The translations under genes and the position numbers were made by a program. Below, in pieces: positions 39,571 to 51,289 of a stretch of 64,000 nt of DNA. How positions within the stretch are numbered: position 1 is the stretch's first letter; each line of letters starts with the position of its first letter. The DNA comes from Lutjanus erythropterus. Taxonomy: Eukaryota > Chordata > Actinopteri > Lutjaniformes > Lutjanidae. Location: contig CM034599.1 in NCBI GenBank assembly GCA_020091685.1, forward strand, positions 21,748,424 to 21,812,423, given 5' to 3'. The notes below the pieces were generated by a model. It saw only the letters and a program-made list of their open reading frames with translations, did no database searches and was not told the origin of the DNA.

Positions 39571-42533
39571 AAAAAACAGGTGTGAAGGTGATCCAACATG
39601 ACATAAAAGCTAATGATCGCTATTTGAAGCCAGTTGCTAAATTTGTTGAAAATGATCCAAGAGTCCGACGGACCAGACAGTCAATTAAAAGCTCTCGATT
39701 GATGATTGAAGGTGGTCAGACATCCAGGTCAAATCCTAAAAGAGGGAAAGAAGAGACTGCATTAATCCTTGCCTCTGAGTACCACTGTTTATTATTAAAA
39801 TCGACTTGATTTTTTTCCTTTGCCAGCATTTATTTAACAGTCTTTTCAAAATGATGGATATAAAAAACTAATTTGTCAACCATAAAAATGTCAGAATTAA
39901 CCATCTCAGTCTTAGCCTCACATGACAAACAACTTAAATGTCCCAAGTTTCAGCAGCTTATTGGAATCTTTACAGAATATTCAGAAAATCAGCAAACAAG
40001 ATGATGTAATTAAGAACAACAACCTCAAAAGACTAAAAACAATGTTGAAAATGTGATGGAAATATTGCATTTCTCTTTGTTTCATCCCGGACGAGCCCCC
40101 ATTTCTCACAAACTCTCTCCAGGAATGTGACAAGTAGGGAGACCATGTATTATTATTTTTGTTTTTTTTTAATATACATACATATATATGTTGTAATGGA
40201 TGCATTTAAATATGTTGTGATTGGCTGCTACCTTGGTCAGGTCTCTCTTCTAAAAGAGATTTTGAATCTTAATGGGACAATAAAATTAATTTAAGAAGGG
40301 TTACAGCCTCCTCATTGGTCCGTACAGATTTTCATTCATTTTTAATTTCTTCAGTGTAGGTGAAAACTTGCACTAACTTTTTCAGCATAAAACTTTTTTT
40401 TTCTGATTTTTGCACACACACATGCACATGCATGCACAAAGTTGTGGTATGAGTGCTGATACAGGCAAATCAGCCACTACTGCGTATACACAATCAAGAC
40501 AGTCGACCTTAAAAAAACAACACGGCACAGACACACACCACAGTGCATTATTGCAGCATCACCATCAGCTCTTCATTTATGTCACTCAGCAACCAGATCG
40601 CACACACACACAACACGTGGGACAAAAACATGCTTCCATGGTTAATGTAACAGTGTCCACCACTTGCTGTGAACCATCGGGGAATTTAAAAAGCAGCAAG
40701 CAGCAGTTAGCAGCTAACTCAAAGAAGAAGAACAGCACCTGAGAATGTCTGCAAATTGAGGGGACAACAAGGTCCAGGAGCTCCTTACCCTCCAAGCAGA
40801 GGACCAGATCAACCGCCACGTAACGAGAATGGGAAAGGCCATTGTTATAGTTTAGAAATCAATGTTGCTTCCTGACGCGGATGCCACACTAGTCAACTAG
40901 TCAATGCTGTTGTGTTGCGCCTCTCTTGCTTCTGGAATGCCAGCATGCAAGGGTTGTTTAGTTCAGTGTAAAAAAACAAAACAAAAAAATGTTCTATCCT
41001 CTTTCATTGTGTCTGTGAATACATTTTCAGGATCCAAAATATCTTCTCTTTTTTGCCAGAATGGTCAACATTACTGCTTCACTTGTTGAGTCTGATCTTT
41101 TCATTACAAGAAGGAAAGTGATGGTTTGTTTTGTAAAACTATCTGGCAGTTGGACGACTCACATCATCCCACAATAATAATGTGAATTCTTTAAGGCAGT
41201 ATCCCGAAACACAGTTTTATTATTGCATCAGCTTTGCTAATGAGTCATTGATCACAGCACTGGATGTGTTGCTGGAATTTTCTCATTCTCACTCTTGATT
41301 TAATACACCTTTCCAGCATTTGAGGTGTTGGAGTATTACTTCAAAATTCAAAAGCCCTCTGCCAGTCTCTGTTGTCTTTCTCTTCAACACTGGCTGGAGA
41401 GAGAACTGAGGCAGGACTGTTTTTTTGGCACTTGTTCTCAGAATTTTCTCTTAGCAGAAAAACAAAAAACAGATGAAAGTAAGAAAGACTCTTTGACCCC
41501 ATGGTCTTGATTTTACTTTATATTTCCTTTATTGACGGTATCCTGAAAGAGTCTGTTAAGCCTCTGTGTGTTGGCGTCAAGAACCCGAACTCCAGCTCGC
41601 TGTTTCTTCCTTGGCAATCAAAGGGAGAGCTAACAGGCGGTTGTTGCCTTTTAGTCTTATTGAATTCACTTGTGCTGTGCAGAGTTTCCATCTTCCCTCT
41701 GTGACCCGAGAGGCATCGGTGGTCTGTTCGCTCAAGCACACTTATTTCTCTCTCTGATTCTGCTAGTTTTATCCTGACTCGGTCTGTTTTTTTGTCCATC
41801 TGTCTTTCCATTTGTTTTCTCAGTTTCTCTTACTTGACAAGGGATTGCTGATACCCACCACTTAAAGAAATTGTGTTCAATGAAGAGAAAGAGGGAATTA
41901 GACAGAAAATGACAACCAAAACAGATCATAGTCTGAGCAGGAGCCAGGGAACTCTTACCATGCACGACTTTTCTTCCAGAAAACACAGAAACCTAAGGGC
42001 TCTCGGGCAATGAGCTCGGGGGAAACTGTGAAACACTTTGTCACTGCTTTGGCAACAACGGATGACTGTGTGCTCAACATGTGTGTGAGTGTTTATACAT
42101 CATTTCCCCTGGAAAGTGTCATGCTCGCGGGTGGGCGGGGGTTGGTTCTGGGTGGGTTGCGGTTAACCCCTCAAGGTCTCCAGGGTTGCTCTGTCTCTGC
42201 TCTTTGTCAGATACTCAAGCTTTCTGACTTTTTGCTCTTGGTGACGGGCTGATAGACTGTTAGACTGGCAAAGAAGTGCGGGAGTGGCTATTAGCTGCTT
42301 GTCTTTGTAGTCCTCTGAGAACAAGAAGGCCTCATTAGCCTGGTGAGCTCAGCTGTCCTCTGGTGCTAAGCCCATTGCCATAGTCCAATTGTGTGTGTAT
42401 ACACTGTGTGCTCTTAAAGAATTGCCTTTCCTACAAATTAGTTTAGCACACTCGTATTTTGACTGGGCACTCAGTTCAATCTGTGTTTCTGATTATCTTA
42501 ATAAGGCATCATGGGGCGATGCAGAGACGGTTG

Positions 42534-42581
42534 ACAGATTTTTAAATTACCCCATTTAAATGAAGTCATTTAAAAATCTGT
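42534..42581. repeat. perfect 14-bp stem-loop
   Basis: ACAGATTTTTAAAT at 42534-42547 and ATTTAAAAATCTGT at 42568-42581 are perfect inverted repeats around a 20-base loop, 1.1 kb upstream of the last fbxl17 exon. Confidence 0.8.
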
Positions 42582-43699
42582 ATTTATTAGACCTAAAGCA
42601 ACGTTTCTGTTAAGTTTATATGTTTTTAAGATGATTTCCGCTTTGTAACGTGTCTACCCAGGATTTCCTGGAAATCTGTTTTGATACTGAGTGAATGACT
42701 TTTGAATGATTCTGAAGTAAAATGCTTTACTGGTTGACTTGCACAAATAATGATGTGTTCAGTGTGTTAACATAGGACTGGACAGTTACACCATCAAACT
42801 GCCATTATTATGAATCTTTGTCCTAGCTAAATTTACTTATATCACAACCTTGATTAATGACTGCATAGCTACACCTACTAGGTTGGTAAGTCAAACATTT
42901 TTACAGAAATATTAAAACATGTTATGATGTAATCACTTCTGTTCATACTGACCATTAAAAGATCCTCTCAAACTGTGCTGACAATGTAATTGATGGGGGA
43001 CAAAGTCCACAGTCCACAAGTTTATTTAAAGTTAATGTGAGGCTTCACTATCTTCTTAAGATACCTATTTAATTTAATTAATGCTTAAGCCTGAAAACAT
43101 ATTTTTGTCCTGTAGATTTTGTTCCCCAACACTTACATTGGAAACACATTTCAAAGGGATCTTTTAAAGGCATGAAAACAAAGAGTAATTACAGCAAGCA
43201 AAACCTGTTTCAATGTACATATAGACACCTGACTTGTTTTAAGACAGATTTTAAAAATAGTTAACCTCTCCTTAAATTGATTACACTCTAATCAAGCAGG
43301 ATAAACATGTCAGACATGAGATGGAACATGAGAAAAGAAATACATGAACTAATTTGTGCTTGATGGTTAATTCTTGACTTTGAAAACAGCAGTTGACAAA
43401 AAAAAAAAAACAATCTTAACACCAGATCCCCTTGTTTTGAAGCTTTCAGCTCTATCACGTGGTCTTCATCAGCAGATGTAGTGTCCTTAGTCACCATGAA
43501 AGTGCAGATATTTAACCTTTCCGCTATTCTTTTAAGCCAACAGTGAGGCGAAGAACTACATGTACTTAGAATAATGGATATTCCCATGAGTTAAGACTGA
43601 TTTGCCAACAACCACTTGTGAAATGTACTGTCACCGAGGTAACACTGCTCATTTGGTCATTGTCTTAATAGTGTGTGTCTTTGTGTGCATGTTTTGCAG

Positions 43700-43837
43700 G
43701 TGAACGAGGAGACGGTGGAGAGGCTGGTGGTCCAGTACCCTCACATTGTTTTCAGCACGGTGATGCAGGACTGCAAGAGAACCCTGGAGAGAGCTTATCA
43801 AATGGGCTGGAGCCCCAACACATCAAACACTTCGTAG
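43700..43837 (+). CDS. fbxl17: fbxl17 last coding exon with stop codon (C-terminal helix)
   Basis: The acceptor TTTTGCAG is followed in phase 0 by 45 codons and TAG at 43835-43837. The peptide starts VNEETVERLVVQYPHIVFST, continues with VMQDCKRTLERAYQMGW and ends SPNTSNTS. It continues directly from LMRCDK of the upstream exon, matching the order in known vertebrate FBXL17. The stretch around DCKRTLERAYQMGW is the C-terminal helix that, in the known FBXL17 structure, helps wrap the LRR solenoid around a single BTB domain and is needed for dimer quality control (family knowledge). The final residues after MGW are the part I expect to vary most between species. The 26.5 kb intron means this functional tail depends on one distant acceptor. 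A longer open frame over the same DNA, in another phase, runs into the CA repeat and is not the gene. Confidence 0.93.
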   Translation: MNEETVERLVVQYPHIVFSTVMQDCKRTLERAYQMGWSPNTSNTS

Positions 43838-43847
43838 CTGCTGGACT

Positions 43848-43861
43848 GCACACAGACACAG

Positions 43862-43906
<45 letters not shown>

Positions 43907-43953
43907 CATACACACACACAAACACGCACACATACATAAACACACAAACACAC
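43848..43953 (+). repeat. CA-rich repeat in the fbxl17 3' UTR
   Basis: Starting about 10 nt after the stop codon there is about 100 bp of CA-rich sequence, with a pure block of about 20 units at 43862-43900 followed by interrupted CACA, CATACA and AACACA units. CA-rich RNA is a known target of hnRNP L (established knowledge); any role here is inference. Confidence 0.9.
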
Positions 43954-45287
43954 AGCTACACAGAGGCCCTTTTTGTGTACAGACACAAACACAATATTTG
44001 CAGCCCAGTCATGTTTGCTTCTCATCCACTGTTCAAACATGCATGTGAACATGTAGCTACACACTCACACACAAATTTCCAGTCCATCAACTGTTTCATT
44101 TGAAGCAAATCTCCCATTTTAATAATTTAAGTAATATTGGCCTTGTGGTATTTTATAATTAAGTGAGACTTCATACACCTATTGTACTGTACCACATATA
44201 CATCATAGTCAGCAACTTGACTGACTCGTCCTCATCATCATCAGCTACAAATCAGATTACATCCAACAATAGAGTGTACTGTCTTGGTCCAGAATCTTGA
44301 GTGACCAGTGTGTTTTAGTGCAGAGCAGTGCACCAACAAGTGCTATTGGACATCTACTTTAAATGAGTGTTACTCAGTTGAGTATGAAGTTTGAAGTCCC
44401 CCACACCCACGTCACCTTGGATAGAGTGAAGCTGAAGATGCACGAGGAAGATGCGGTGGTCTGATCTTGAATGTGTGAAAAAGACCCAAACGCATCTTTA
44501 CATCAGCGACATTCAGCGATGGTCAGACCAGAAATGTTTTAAGGAGAATAGTGGTTTAAAAATGGTTTGTCGCCCCAACTGGAACCGGCGTTCCTGAGCA
44601 CTGCTGCCATGTCAGTGCTCTGCAGTGTTTACTTCCTTCAAATTGAACTCAACTGCTGCAATGAGATCGCACAAGACAAAGCAGAGACTTGGAGATCAGG
44701 GGACAACTGAACCGCCAGGGCTTCAGACCTCGCTTGAGGCATTTTTGAGAAATCTGTGATGTTTATTTTTTCCCATTAGAAGATTTTTTTTTCCTTTCTT
44801 GGATGTTCAGTACAGTGTTAAAGGCATTTGTGGATCCATATGTGTTGAGATCGTTGACAAAGCTCCATTTGAAGGACAGAGCTCTTTGCTGTGACTTAAT
44901 ATGCACATCGTCATGGTACAGAAGAAAGTTTCAGCCAGAATCAGTCAAACCGCTGGCAAATGCATGGCAGGAAAACAGCATTGATTACTTCTCAAAAACT
45001 GCATGTTTACATTAAGATCTTAACCTTATTTTTTTTTCAACTAAGATCTACACATGATCTGACATTGAAATTAGCCTCTGTACGACTTGGGAACAATGCT
45101 GCTTTTGATGCCATGCATAGATTCAGGGGTTAACTGAGCATCACCTTGACTCAGTCAAACCGTGCTGGAAAAAGAAGTTGCCTTTACCTAAAAAACCTGG
45201 GTCATGTTATCGTAACATATTAACCACAACCACCGTGATGACAGGTAAGAGGAAACGTTGCCTTAAGTGGTTAATAGGTAATTGCCA

Positions 45288-45850
45288 TCCAATTAACCCT
45301 TCCTAAGTCCCACCCCTTTTTGCTCAGTGCTCCAATAACCATTGAGCAAACTTGGTACCTCGGTCAACTTTCTCCTTTTCCTGTAAAAGCAGCACATGGG
45401 GTCACATATCAAAGCTACAACAAGGAATTTTTAACTAGTCTGTGTTTACATTTTCCCAGGCAAGGTTACATTACTCAGTTACTCAGTTAAAAAGAAGCAG
45501 GAAGAGATTTTATTTCGATAATTGTACTTTTGATGTCAGATTTTGTGGTTACATGGTGGAAACACAACCACTTTTGCCCACAGGGGGCTCCAAAATCAAC
45601 ACAATATGAAAGTTCCTTGTAGTAGCTTAAAGTTAGCTAATGTTAGCAAAACTCCAGCTAACTAGCTAGCTACTTTTAACCATCTTCAAGAGTTGGTTTT
45701 CTTGTCAACATAGACGAGTCTAGCACATAGCATATTTAAGTACAAAAACCAGCTAAGGGAAAAAAGTGGCCAGAGTACCGAGCTTGCTCAGCTGTCATTG
45801 GAGCACAGACAGAAAGGGGGCAGGGCTTTGACAGGGTCATTTAATTAATT
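45288..45850. mobile_element. foldback element in the likely fbxl17 3' UTR
   Basis: The left arm CCCACCCCTTTTTGCTCAGT, GCTCCAATAACCATTGAGCA, ACTTGGTACC is mirrored by the right arm GAGTACCGAGCTTGCTCAGC, TGTCATTGGAGCACAGACAG, AAAGGGGGCAGGGC. It is related to the repeat at 5840-6345. No coding capacity. Confidence 0.65.
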
Positions 45851-46508
45851 TGACCCAGAATTTACTAAAGAAATGTTTATCTGCTCCGAGTTTATCTGAT
45901 ACCATATTCCCATTATTTGATCTGATATATATATATATATACGTATAAATAAATACTGTGTGGGATTTACTTAGCCTAATAATGATTTTGAGCATTTACT
46001 TGTATCTATGTAGCAATGCAATGAGGGATTTATCTTTCTTAGTGGTATAGGATGTTAAGAAAAAAAACTGCCTTGGATCTATAACCAAGGCCAGTAGAAG
46101 TTGGTAGGTGGGAGTTGATCGTTTTTCATCTATTCTATAGAAACTCAGTAGTGTACAGTTAAAAATGCAAATAACCAGGGTATTTTTCTATGGTGTGAAC
46201 CAGCTCTGGGCTCAGCCTCCACACACTGTCACTCAGATATGAACAATAGCTTACTGAGCTTAGGGTTCGAGTAGAACTGTAAACTTTCTACAGCATATAG
46301 AGGTTTCAGACAATTAAAAAACATGTTCATTCTACCCTTGTCAGGATTTGTAGACTTTAATCGACGGAGAGTTTCTCCCTCAGCCTGTTTTTGTTCTGTT
46401 TCTGTTCTTTTGTAATCCCCATATGCACTTTCTTCTCTGCTAGATGTTGACACACTTGATTCCTGATTTGTTAAGGCAACCGTAAATGACTGGATTTACA
46501 TAAAGATG

Positions 46509-46514
46509 AATAAA
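46509..46514 (+). terminator. candidate poly(A) signal AATAAA
   Basis: The canonical hexamer is followed within about 15-50 nt by a U- and GU-rich stretch (CTTTTTTGCTCTTCTCC, then TTTTGTATGTGTG), which is the usual downstream element. AATAAA also occurs at 45948-45953, next to an AT repeat, and at 46868-46873. The 46509 site has the best context, but alternative use is possible. Confidence 0.45.
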
Positions 46515-49189
46515 ACACTACTACTTCAAGCTTTTTTGCTCTTCTCCTTTTGTATGTGTGGAATTGAGGCAGGAGAAGAATATTCAGAATGACAGTGGAA
46601 TACTTTTCCGCTCATTTTACATCATCTGTGGACTGCTTAAATTTTTTTTTCCTGCAGGTTTTTTCCAGACTTTTTTATTACATCAAATATATTTCAACAC
46701 CAATATCACAGTGACTCTAATGATAGACATGGTGAAATTTGAATTGAACACAGATTGCATCTGTATTCTCAGGTAAAATGCAAATAAGGATACCAGCATG
46801 TTTTCCATCACAACCAAAGGCCTTGGGATGCACAAGTATGGCATACCGAAGTCTCTGTATTGTTAGAAATAAAGATGTTTTCCACAGATTTCCATGCATT
46901 GATAATGTCTTTTCTATTGAGCACTATGACACAACAGTCAACCTGCATTTCCATTAAGGTACAACTGTGATTTCAAGGTCAGAACTATTGTCACAATCAC
47001 AGGAGCTCACATTGAAAGTGAGGAGACATCAGCCTGCTGCCCAGCAAGAGGCCTCAAAGAGCTGAAAAGCTGTCACTCAATATGTCCCCACTCTTTGACA
47101 ATATTGTCCCTTTCAAGTGCCTATTTTACTGTTCAATGTGTTTGTGTTGTTTCATGTGTGGCGATCAAACGCAAGAGATATCATCAAACAGGATGCGAAG
47201 GTTGGTTCTTCTCAAATAGATTCTTTGAACTGTCAACACAATTTGTGTCAACTCAAAGTGCAATTCACTTTTGTCTCAACTAAAGGAGTTTTTCCTTACC
47301 AAAGTATAGGAAGCTCTGTTTTTATCAGCAAGTTCGGATGGGGCAAACACAAACATGCATACATACAGCACGTTTAAGTTGTAAAATTAAAAACTGTATA
47401 CTGCATATATCAATCAAGGAATTGTGGTAATTTATTATGATTGCACAACACAGGGTTGGACAAAAAATTAGAGTTGTAGTCTTGTGTGTTGCATCCATTG
47501 AAACTGGTCCACCTGTCAGCACCTTCATCCCAGATGGTGGGGGTCCCTGTAGGACCAGAGACAACAGTCTCTGAATTTTCTGAGCTGTATCATGGCTCTT
47601 ATCCCTGCTCACTTCCACTCCTCCGGAGGTGATCCACGGCAAATCTGACTGCATGTTTGAGAGATGTTGACTGCATTTTTTGATTGTCTCAGGGTCCGCT
47701 GCCCTTTAATACGAACCTCACACCTTCTTTACCAGTGCCTACAAATGTATATATGTCATAGGTAATATGTGTTTAAGCATTAAAGCTGAATAAATGACAG
47801 ATTAAAGGAGAAACGTAGCAGGAGCTACTGGCCACAGCACAGCAAAGTATAATGTATAATGTACGTACAAGTGTATAAAAATTTTCCACAGGTCAAACAC
47901 TGCGCAGTGAATGGACACACCTGTGCCATCTCGTACAGTATAACCAGTTACAGTTGGCCTCCATCAACTACTACCTTTGTGAGCTTCTAATTTTGAAGTT
48001 TTTCCCTAACTGTCAGAAATGTTTATGGTGTGTACTGTGGTGTGTTTTCAGGCAAAAATATGTGTTTTTCATACCAGATTGCATTTTAATGGAAAGTTTT
48101 AGTCGTATATTGTTCCAGTACCTCTTTGGAATAGCCTTAAAGGCATCACAAGGTAGTATTTGTTAAGGGAATCAGCTATTGTGCTCAATTACAAAAGATT
48201 TCACAGCTGCTCACTATATCGTGTCCACCCCCTGAAACTGTTTGATCAACACTGAAGAGAGGGATAAAAACATTACAGCTGCTTGAAACTGAGTAGGTTG
48301 TATATACAAAACAACAGTTGAAAAGTTGTTTATCACTTAGATTTTCTCTGACATATTTAAAAGAGTTGCTGTTAGCAGGACAAAAATCTTTTGTTTGCAT
48401 AGAAAAAATATTTTAAAAATTGATTCTTCCTTTTGAGATAATCTTTTTCGCAATATTGTTGGCAGTTTGACTGAGAACCAGCGTAGATACAGGCAGCAAA
48501 TATGGGGAGAAAGAAAGAAGGTGTGTGAAATGCAAAAGCCCACCATCGTGTACTGGAACATTTCTTTCTGTAACTGTATCAACAGTTCTTGAAGGTTTTC
48601 ACCTGTTCTTGAGGTGCACCTAAGTCCTAATGCCGTAGCTCAACCATAGAGACTGATGAAGTTTTCTGCTTCTCACCAGCTGATGACCGGACAAAGTAGG
48701 TCTGACCTGGAGGTCTGTGATGGGTTCAGGGGGTCATTTCCTTAGAGACGCCGTAATAGTCACACTTTGTAACCCGCTCTTCCTTTCCTCTGCACCCTCT
48801 TATCAGATATACAGGGTGAGGAAAGTGCAATTATTATTGCAGGGGGAGTCGAGGCCATACCTTCCATGCCCTCTTTCACCAAATTGGCCAGTGTCAGCAT
48901 AACAGAGATAGAGAGAGAGAGGAGTGTCTGGCATTGCCAGTGAGGGTCAAAAGACTGTTTGTCAGTGAAGAGCTTTTCAATGTGACTTCTCCAGCAAGAA
49001 AAACCCTCCTTCAATAGCTTGTACCTCATTGGCCCTGACAAGCAGAGACATTAATAATTTGGCCTTTGGCTTGGTCTCCTCTGCATCTATCGAAGGCCTT
49101 CTGATTTTAGAATGACAGGGTTTTTTAATACCTCTGCAACAAATGAGCTGATCTCCCTGCACTCCCCTCCCATTTCTCTCTTGGGTAAA

Positions 49190-49515
49190 TTATGCAGCTT
49201 GCTGAATTTTACTGCCGCCAATTAGCGCCTTTGCAAATGTGAGTGTATGCCATCGATTCTCCTGCTGATTGAGGTGGATTCCATCAATGGCTCGCACTCC
49301 TCGGACTTCTGAAATATTCATCAAGGTGGAAGGAGGCGTTCGTCCGGCACTTGGAAGAGAAACTGCCCTCCGGAAAGGAAAAGAGCGTGCAGGGCACGGC
49401 AGAATAGCAATAGAGAGCAGTAATTAAACTTGGTAAATATTCATGTGGTCATTACATTTTTAATGAGGCGCTGATAAGAATTGACGCTGACCATACAGGA
49501 CATTTGTCATGTTGG
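49190..49515. promoter_or_regulatory. candidate conserved non-coding element
   Basis: Repeat-free sequence with GCCGCCAATTAGCGCC, GCAGTAATTAAACTTGG and CATTTTTAATGAGGCGC, and many CpGs for an intergenic fish region. Downstream of fbxl17. Confidence 0.28.
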
Positions 49516-50034
49516 ACCTGCAAGGACGTTGGTCTAGTCTTCCCAAGAAATTAGTATTTTTCAAGACCTAATCATAGCTGACATTGACGGATGTCCTCGA
49601 CTGAAAAGGAAGGGGCTCCTTTGAACTTCCTCACAAGAACTGATACAGAGATTCTGGTCATGATGAAGGCTGTGTTGTAGAAACATGGCAGTCCACCGTC
49701 TGTAAGCGTTGGTGTGTGAAGAACTAAGTATGTCAGAGCCTTTGTGTTTGTAATGCATCAGAACAAAATATTGACGTTTGCAAGCAAAAACTACATGCAG
49801 TAACTTGTTGATCCAGCCAGTGGTGGTGCCCATGATAAGGTTTGACAGGACCTGATTGTATCGTCTGTGTAGCCATCTGATACAGTGCAGCCCCTATTGC
49901 CAGTTTGGGAACATCACTCAATTGAATACCAAAAGCAAGCATTATCATCATAGCTTCCTTTAACCAGTCATGTCTTGTCTTTAAGTATTTTGTGTGTATT
50001 TTGTGGTTGGTCATCTTTCCTTGTGGATAAAAGG

Positions 50035-50657
50035 AGAGTTTAGATTATTCAATGTGGCATTATATGAGGTACTTATTGAAAATGAGTGTATTTAGTTACA
50101 CTATATTTTGAATATTTTCATGCATTACCTTATAATTTGTTCAAAAATAACTACACTCCATGGGTGAAATCAGTAAGTTTATCTTCCTGTTTGTTTGTGT
50201 TTTTGTGTGATTTTGGTGATTTGGAACTAACCTTTGATAACAGAGAAGTTACACTAAATTACAAACAAACTAACAGAACAAGAGGTAAAATTATTGATTT
50301 CACCAATGGAGTTTGGTTGGTTTGGCGGGAGCAATATTTGGCTTATATAACAGCAGTTTTCCGTTAGAAAAGGCTGTCCGTTGGCAAGGTAAAGCAATGA
50401 AAATATTCTAAATATAGTGTACACTGAAACTGATATTGATTTTTTTAGGTGGACCTATTTTAAGTGGCTGAAATACCTTTTGTTGCTGAGCCTGTCTACA
50501 GTAGTTCATTGTTCAGCTTCTGTGTTGATGCCCCTCCCTGCCTCTCCAAACTGGCAGTGTGTTGGCCGCCATCTATTGTAGGAAATACACTGACTATTGA
50601 TAAGAATCCCATACAACCCCACATAAAATAATCTGAGCTATCCCTTTAAAGGGTCTC
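50035..50657 (+). mobile_element. MITE, second copy of the 30.9-kb family
   Basis: It shares GCATTATATGAGGTACTTAT at the left. In the interior it shares CAATATTTGGCTTATATAAC and AAAAGGCTGTCC-GTTGG with the first copy. At the right it ends CATACAACCCCACATAAAAT and ATCTGAGCTATCCCTTTAA. Same orientation as the 30.9-kb copy, about half its length, left terminus eroded. Confidence 0.75.
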
Positions 50658-51289
50658 CTTCTCGTTCTGGCTCCCACTGGCTGACTGCAGAGGGTCTGCT
50701 CTGCTAAAACTTCCCTCCATCCTATTCATCCTACACTGAATCAACTTTACTCTGGCACTTCCCAGCATTCCCTCCGCTTCACCTCTGCCCTCTCCAAACT
50801 TAGATTCTTCCTTTCTCTTGGAAATTATGTCAATCATTGGTCTGCACCCAGCCTGAGTTCTCCAAGAGCTTCAGTATTTATCTGCATATAAAAGAAATCC
50901 TGTCCATCATCATATACTGTTCTCACTTGCTCCCAGAGGACAGTTGAGGTATTTTGTCGAGCTACCTGTGGTATTCTGCCTGTGTGTTGACTCATGTTGA
51001 TTCTGCAGTTGGGAAAGTGCGTTGCGTTGAATAGCGAAGATGTTAATGGGTTGACTTTGTAACTGACACTGCCTTTAAGCAGCAGGAGCAAGCTCAGTGT
51101 TGCTATTCATGACTCCAGAGGAGCCTGTGCAGTTCAGGCCCAGACGAGACTTGCAGTGAACGCCAGGAGAGAGTGTTTGAATTACATTGGCTCGTTTACT
51201 TGTTTTGGACGGTTGAAGTTGGTTAGAAGAGGACGAATTTTCCTCCCAGTCACTGCATCTGGAAATTGAACTTGAACATGATAGATCTC

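Larger units (their letters stand above)
17231..43699 (+). other. fbxl17: fbxl17 last intron, 26.5 kb, phase 0
   Basis: GT at 17231 and AG at 43698-43699 bound the intron, and the flanking codons are complete on both sides. It carries four of the five GGTTCT elements, a palindromic ATTATGAGATAAAAAGTC element, a TTAA-flanked MITE and a SINE with target duplication. It also holds several non-repetitive TAAT-rich stretches that resemble conserved non-coding DNA. I see no internal coding exon on either strand. In stretches not otherwise listed (17.3-19.0, 22.2-23.7, 27.9-29.3, 32.2-34.1, 35.0-37.2, 40.3-43.7 kb) I see only ordinary intronic sequence. Confidence 0.85.
43838..46530 (+). other. fbxl17: fbxl17 3' UTR (end inferred)
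   Basis: The stretch after the TAG has no further coding signal. It begins with a CA-rich tract and later holds an inverted-arm element at about 45288-45850. I see no AATAAA until 45948; stronger candidates lie at 46509 and 46868. The end given assumes use of the 46509 signal. The true 3' end cannot be fixed from sequence alone. Confidence 0.5.

Noticed and set aside
43675..44103. 142-codon open frame over the last fbxl17 exon
   Set aside because: It is in a different phase from the spliced gene and reads through the CA repeat as Thr-His runs. The true frame is VNEETVERL ending at 43837.
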